Below are positions 58,876-64,000 of a DNA stretch of 64,000 nucleotides, one piece after another. The DNA lies in the NCBI GenBank assembly GCA_035578175.1, contig JAQMRL010000003.1, positions 55,164,672 through 55,228,671 on the forward strand, in the 5' to 3' direction. The position numbers and the translations under genes were made by a program. The DNA comes from Catonia carolina. Its lineage: Eukaryota > Arthropoda > Insecta > Hemiptera > Achilidae. Position 1 is the first letter of the stretch; each line of letters starts with the position of its first letter. The notes below the pieces were generated by a model. It ran no database searches. It worked only from the letters and a program-made list of their open reading frames with translations, and had not been told where the DNA came from.

Positions 58876-59550
58876 TTTTACTTTCTCTTGCCTGTATAAA
58901 TATATAGGAAGGAAAATATTGTTTTGATGTCGATTTATCGAAATCGAATTTTCACCGGATATACACGTTTTGAGTCCCCCTCAACCACATAAACATGTTT
59001 TTAGCGATTGGCGTGTGCGTGCGTGAATAGAATATCTCAAAAACGGAACATCGTACGAACTTGAAACTTCAGTTAGATACTAATATCGGACCCGACACAA
59101 AAATTTTCATCAAAATTGGTCAACCGGAAGTAGTAGTTTATTCGTGTCATTTTTCACTCTTTTGCGATTTTCTCCAAAACGGCTCCTACGATTTTTTTTA
59201 AAAATCGCCTCATTTACTAAATTTGTTATGCTCTATAAGAAAAGTAGGCGCCATGTCTGTTAAAATTATTGGAAAGGCTGTTTTCTCGTCAAAAAATTGT
59301 TTTTTTTTAAGATTGCGGCTTAAATATGCATTTTAGCGCAAAAATATATGTAATAAAAGTTGTAGAGAATTTAAAATCATACAACTTTTATTTCAAACAT
59401 TTTTTTTGTATAACGGTTTAGCGGTAATTAGTGATTTTCTGTTTTTTATGAAAATCTGTAAAAAAATTGATTTTTTTAAAGTTTTCTGCCTTAGTACTTA
59501 TTTTTACCAAAGTAAGTATTTTTACTAAAATTTGATTGTTTATTATAAAT
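58876..59550 (-). repeat. Family B repeat, reverse, truncated
   Basis: Begins 'actttctcttgcctgtata' and follows the reverse of copies 1-4 to about 59550, where the left third of the repeat is lost. Confidence 0.75.
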
Positions 59551-60165
59551 TTTGCAAAGTTACTCCAGTTTCAACGTAAAAAAAAGTGTTTTTTTATCAA
59601 TATTTTGTTTTTTCAGATTTCTTTAAAACTACTAATGATGCAGTTCTTGGACTTATTTTATTAAAATTTTCGGACCGAATTTAATATAAATTCATCAAAT
59701 TTGTCAGAGTGCCCCCCCCCCAAAAAAAAATCAGTATGACCGAATTTTACAATGGGAATTGAAATCGCGTCGAAATTATTTTCCGCTAGCTGTAACTCGC
59801 TAATGAAGTGTTTTCGGACCTATGTTTTTATGAACTTTTTTAATTATTTTAATAAATGGAACACAACTGCAAAATTTATTTGAGAATCCTGCCGGGACAT
59901 GCTGTATATGTATGAAGTAACATTAACTTATTAAAAGTATGTTTTATAACCTAAAAGTGTTTATTTTTACTTAATTATCTTCATTTTTTTTCTGTGAACT
60001 TACAAAAAATTTACATTTTAAACCGAAATTGTGGTTATCCGAAATGGCCTTCGTCCTCTCTTTATTTCGGATAACTATATACCTAAAAGAATTAAATTGT
60101 CCATTGAAACCGGGAAAAACTTGTTTTTTTTCATTCACCTCTCCAAAGTAGGCTATCTATTGAAA
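59551..60165. other. AT-rich spacer, short inverted 'ttatccgaaat'
   Basis: C8/A-run at 59712-59728. 'ggttatccgaaatgg' near 60033-60047 and 'atttcggataact' near 60063-60075 form a small inverted pair that might be a residual pogo-like end. Confidence 0.35.
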
Positions 60166-60181
60166 ACGAAGTGCTAAAATT

Positions 60182-60571
60182 GTTGTTTAGGTCATCAGCC
60201 AAAAGGCTGGTTTGAACCTGTAGAGGTTTTACTAAGTAAATCGAGGAGTGAGGTGGTTTACCATTGCCTTCCTCACTGAGTGGAAAAGTACACTTATCAG
60301 CATGCCAGGCCCTCTGAAAAGCATATTTTCCACTCTGCAAATGACACTTTCACTTCATTCACCACAGGGTCTGGCTGCATAATGAAATCCATTACTTTCA
60401 GACGAGATAACTCTGATTAGTGTCTTTTACACCTCTACCTCTTCTGTTCTTAAATGATTCAGTCATTTAATTGGCTGACCATGTTATAAGAAACAGAACT
60501 ATTTATTTTAGCCCTGCAACTAACATATTGAGTGTAAATAATTTGACACTCCACCTGTCTGTTATGGGCAA
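60182..60571 (-). repeat. Family A SINE-like element with 14-bp duplication
   Basis: Starts 'gttgtttaggtcatcagcc' and ends 'cacctgtctgttatgggcaa'. Flanked by 60168-60181 and 60572-60585 (gaa[g/a]tgctaaaatt; 13 of 14 identical). A near-consensus full copy of ~390 bases. Confidence 0.85.
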
Positions 60572-60589
60572 GAAATGCTAAAATTATGA

Positions 60590-61550
60590 ATGGAAATTGA
60601 TTGTATGAATTATTGAATATATTTCTGTCCGTAGTGTCTGTCTACGAAGACTATTTGAAGTCTATTTTGAGTACTTATTACCGAAACTGTAGTGTTATAC
60701 CATTATTGATAACCATAATGCCTTCTATATCAACTAGACAAATGATGATGAGAGTGAGTGGAAATATACAGTGTTATATGGTAGTATATGTAATTCCGTG
60801 AATTATACTTAACCTCCCTCAGCAAAATACACAGGTTAATCAACTAATGGCACAAGTCTTGGTTCATGTTCTCCATCATACTCTCTTTCCCTCCTCTTCT
60901 GTCTTTCTCACTAATACTTAAACACAAACATACATTTACTTACTCATCTCTGTCCATGTTTCTTAATTCTTGTCAACCTCTCTCATTACTCACCCCCTTT
61001 CTGTTCAACTAACATATGATCCTGCAGTACCTGCCATCGCTCTTTACTCATACTTTGTATATTTTAATAATATGCAAATGATCATTCTATCCTACATTTT
61101 CATTATTTTATCATCTGTATATGTACTTTACCTATAATAATCTTCTGTCTTTAATAACGGTATATGATGCCATACTTTCAGTCTATTACTTTTGTTTTAA
61201 AATGAAAATAAAGGATCAAAATTTAACAATAAGTTTTGTGTTGTTATTAAAATCGTACTTCCATCTTTTCGATAGGTATTCTAAATATATAACGTATATC
61301 TTTTCTTTAATAAAAAAAAAAAACATTACATGTAGCTAAAAATTTACGATATTTTATTTTTAGTATTTATAATTCTCTTCGTAAGTTTTAGTTTGTTGTA
61401 AAACATACAAAACTTATGCTTAGTTTTTTTGAAGATTTATCTTTACCGATTTTCTTTAAAGTCACATCAACAACAAAGGTTGTTTGTGAGCACAGAAAAT
61501 AAATTTTATTTATTTTCATATTTTTTACAATAGTAACCGTACTCATTCTT
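60590..61550. other. AT-rich spacer
   Basis: No supported feature. Confidence 0.5.
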
Positions 61551-61555
61551 TTCTA

Positions 61556-61698
61556 AAGCTTCTTCTTCTCCTTCTTCTTCTTCTTCTTCTCCTTCTTCTT
61601 CTTCTCCTTCTTCTTTTTCTCCTCCTCCTCCTCCTCCTCCTCCTCATCCCCATCCTCATTCTCCTTCTTCTTCTTCTTCTTCTTCTTCTTCTTCTTCC
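61556..61698. repeat. CTT/CTC microsatellite, ~140 bases
   Basis: Imperfect (CTT)n with a CTC-rich core at about 61618-61645 and further CTT units to 61698. It is not attached to a recognisable LINE tail. Confidence 0.9.
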
Positions 61699-63080
61699 TG
61701 TCTTGTGCGTATCCTTGTGAGGCTGACTTCATGCTGTCTTGTGTCGGTTATTACGAGTATTATTTGTTTTTCAAAAAATTGTGTCGTGATTCATGTAATT
61801 TTGTTGGTGTATACCTACTAGTCAACCACTCGGTGTTCCAAAGTTATCTCAATTTTGTTTTGAGAAAATTTGTGAGATCATTGTGCGATGTGGTTTAAGT
61901 CTATTGTGTAAGTGTAGTGACTTGTTTACCTAAGTTACTGATTTTATTTTGGATCTAAAGTTTTGAATTTTATCGTAACCAATATTGTTTAATTACAAGA
62001 ATAATAATATAGTAATGTATTTTTTGATCTTAAGAGGGCAACTTAAATTTTTCTTCAATTTCCTTACAATTTCTGGTAAACTGGCAAAAGTGCACCGAAA
62101 CTATCATTTCTGAAACTCATGCATTTCAATTCCCACCTGGATTTTAGAGGATGAGTGTCATTGTGAAATAATTTTTATTCAGAATTTAATAAAAATAATA
62201 GTTGAATTTTAGGCATACAACAAAATCTTTAATTTGCAGCACCAAAACATTTTTTGGTAGACTACCTTATTAAATAAAATTTCAAAAATAACTTTTATGA
62301 AATCTGTGTCATGAAAATGAACAAAACTGTTATTTAAAGTTACATGAAACGAGTGTGTTTCTATTTGTAATAACATTCCCCCTCCACCAAAGTTCCTTGC
62401 GATTGGTGATTCTTTCTGCCAATCAGAAAACGTTCTTATTTATTCCCGCTACAGTATAGGCCTACTGAAAACCAATCCCTTCCATCTTATTCATAGAATG
62501 TGCCATCCCCTTTAATAGATAACAGATCATTTTTTCACATCTTTTGTAAAATTCCGTATTCTTATCAAATCCAACTACAGATTAGAACCTTCAGAATTCT
62601 TATTGGCGAATAATATTATTATTTCTTAACTAAAATTATTGAATTCATATTATTAAAATTAATAAATATTGTTATTTTTTCAATACCTAAACAGAAAACT
62701 GCGTAGAGACTCAAAAGAACCACAATATTTTAATTCCCAATTTAATTTTACAAATTAATGAATCGAACATACCTGACATTTTTATTAAAAATCTTTTGTT
62801 AAAAATAAACAAAATATATTGTTATATGCGAAGTCCAATTCCTCGTAAAATATTCATATAGTTGTTGTGCATTGATTTTAAAGAATTTGTGACTGGCAAT
62901 ATGAATTCAGCCAACACAGAATAAATTACACATACATAATACGTTATTTACCAACTGTACTCTACATTACGACTTACTTTTACCACATCACATAAATATG
63001 TAGGCTATAGCAAAAGATCTTTATAATTTTTTCATTGAATTTCAAACATACACTTATTCATACACGCATCAGATGCATTC
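61699..63080. other. AT-rich spacer
   Basis: No supported feature. Confidence 0.5.
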
Positions 63081-63085
63081 GGGAT

Positions 63086-63232
63086 ACATACCAAGTAATC
63101 CACGGATAATACGTACAAAGTAATCCACGGATAATGCGTACAAAGTAGTCCACGGATAATACCTTCCAAGTAATCCACGTATAATGCATACCAAGTAATC
63201 CACGGATAATACATACCAAGTAATCCACGGAT
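63086..63232. repeat. Minisatellite, 25-base unit, 5.9 copies
   Basis: Units start at 63086, 63111, 63136, 63161, 63186 and 63211; the last is cut at 22 bases. The core is 'aagtaatccacggataat'. Units differ at a few positions. The minus-strand peptide with repeated YP-W motifs is a translation of the array, not a gene. Confidence 0.9.
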
Positions 63233-63580
63233 CCATGGTAATTTAAGAAATCAACGGATAAGATGGCTTCACGCCATCGGCAGTAGTATAAAATAGGGTG
63301 GTTCTACCTCGGAAAAGGATTCTGCGTTGTTTTAGAGATTGGTATAGTGTTCCCTACCTGTTTACAAAACCTTTTAGGGGTTCGTCTGACTCGGAAAGAG
63401 TTGTGGGTTGGTTTAAGGATTCCTAGAATGTATCTTAGGGTTTGGTAGTTTAGGATTGGTAAGATAGTTGAGTACGTTAGCTAGCCTTATGTTTGTTTCT
63501 TTTTTTCTTTCTAGCTCTTGTTCTTGTTAATTAATAAGAATAATAATAATACTGGCATAATAATAATATGTGGAACCATA
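63233..63580. other. Spacer, nothing recognised
   Basis: No supported feature; a short ATA/AAT run near 63535-63570. Confidence 0.4.
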
Positions 63581-63584
63581 CATC

Positions 63585-64000
63585 GTACATTGAAGGGATA
63601 AGCCAGAAAAGAAACAGAGTTGAAATTTTATAAGACAATGGCGATTCCACTAGTTACATATGAAACGAGGTATGAACCACAACAAAGAGAGACGACTCGC
63701 GCATACAAGCTTCAGAGATGAGGTTCTTGAGACACATTCAGGGATACACAAGGCTGGATCACATTAGAAACGAAGTGATAAGAGAAGAATGCAATGTACA
63801 GCCACTTGTAGATGTGATCAAGCAATATAGAAAAAGATGGACAGATCACCTGCTCCGAATGCCACACAACCGTTTGCCACTTCAAGCCTGGATGTCCAAA
63901 CCAGATGGTAGAAGGGATGTGGGTCGACCGAGGAATAGGTGGAAACCGGAACAGGCTCAATAGCCTAAACCATGATGGGTGATGATGATGAATAATAATA
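63585..64000 (+). pseudogene. LINE ORF2 C-terminus and 3' tail, cut by window end
   Basis: ARKETELKFYKTMAIPLVTY is read first, followed by a frame change near 63675. The frame ending at the stop 63961-63963 then gives TKRDDSRIQASEMRFLR, GYTRLDHIRNEVIREE, RKRWTDHLLRMPHNRLPLQA and GRPRNRWKPEQAQ. These are the post-RT motifs of a common insect LINE ORF2, here the last ~120 residues. After the stop the sequence runs into GATGATGATGA/ATAATA repeats at the window edge, in keeping with a microsatellite-type LINE tail. One frameshift; 5' truncated. Closely related to 47540-48240. Confidence 0.75.

Noticed and set aside
61556..61698. LINE tail origin of the CTT tract
   Set aside because: On the minus strand the sequence preceding the AAG repeat shows no LINE ORF end.
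63032..63214. Repeat peptide with YP-W motifs
   Set aside because: Translation of the 25-base minisatellite; no start or promoter context.
63086..63232. CRISPR array
   Set aside because: Contiguous 25-base units without spacers in a eukaryotic, repeat-rich setting: a minisatellite.

Overview
This is an AT-rich, gene-poor stretch of a eukaryotic nuclear genome, most likely an insect and, by the style of its repeats, perhaps a hemipteran or another hemimetabolous insect. That placement rests on general familiarity with the element families, not on a marker gene. I found no convincing host protein-coding exon, rRNA or free-standing tRNA. Almost everything recognisable is a transposable element or its remains, separated by long AT-rich spacers, so the window is probably intergenic or deep intronic.

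The centrepiece is a near-complete DNA transposon at 16686-20521. It has 31-bp terminal inverted repeats, a 4-bp AATT target duplication, several subterminal copies of the TIR core motif at both ends, and a two-exon transposase gene on the minus strand. The gene is interrupted only by a one-base surplus in an A10 run. Other DNA elements are an internally deleted mariner-like element (23415-24369, TIRs and TA duplication), a pogo/Tigger-like element (21627-22135), a MITE-like inverted repeat (about 22832-23216), a foldback element (8019-8510) carrying copies of a LINE coding segment, and a broken THAP-domain fragment (51752-51994).

Retroelements dominate by number. A non-LTR retrotransposon tail (6843-7663) with an exact 11-bp target duplication sits inside a tRNA-derived SINE. 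At least a dozen older fragments of LINE reverse transcriptase, mostly the region after the catalytic YADD, are scattered on both strands. Three tRNA-headed SINE groups (C, D, E here) and one non-tRNA SINE-like family (A, about 390 bp, target duplications of 11-17 bp) recur throughout. Family B, about 930-970 bp, has four long copies and five fragments, with a CA/CG microsatellite at the same internal position in most long copies.

Layout: 1-6600, repeat fragments in AT-rich spacer; 6619-12270, nested SINE/LINE/foldback cluster; 12905-14515, composite repeat; 15846-24682, family A copies flanking the DNA transposons; 25519-34285, SINE and family B copies; 36480-48240, LINE graveyard, family A and B copies, one LTR-like block and one compositionally distinct block; 49095-60571, family B and SINE copies, hairpins and THAP fragment; 61556-64000, microsatellite, minisatellite and a LINE 3' end cut by the window edge. 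Nested insertions give a partial relative chronology.
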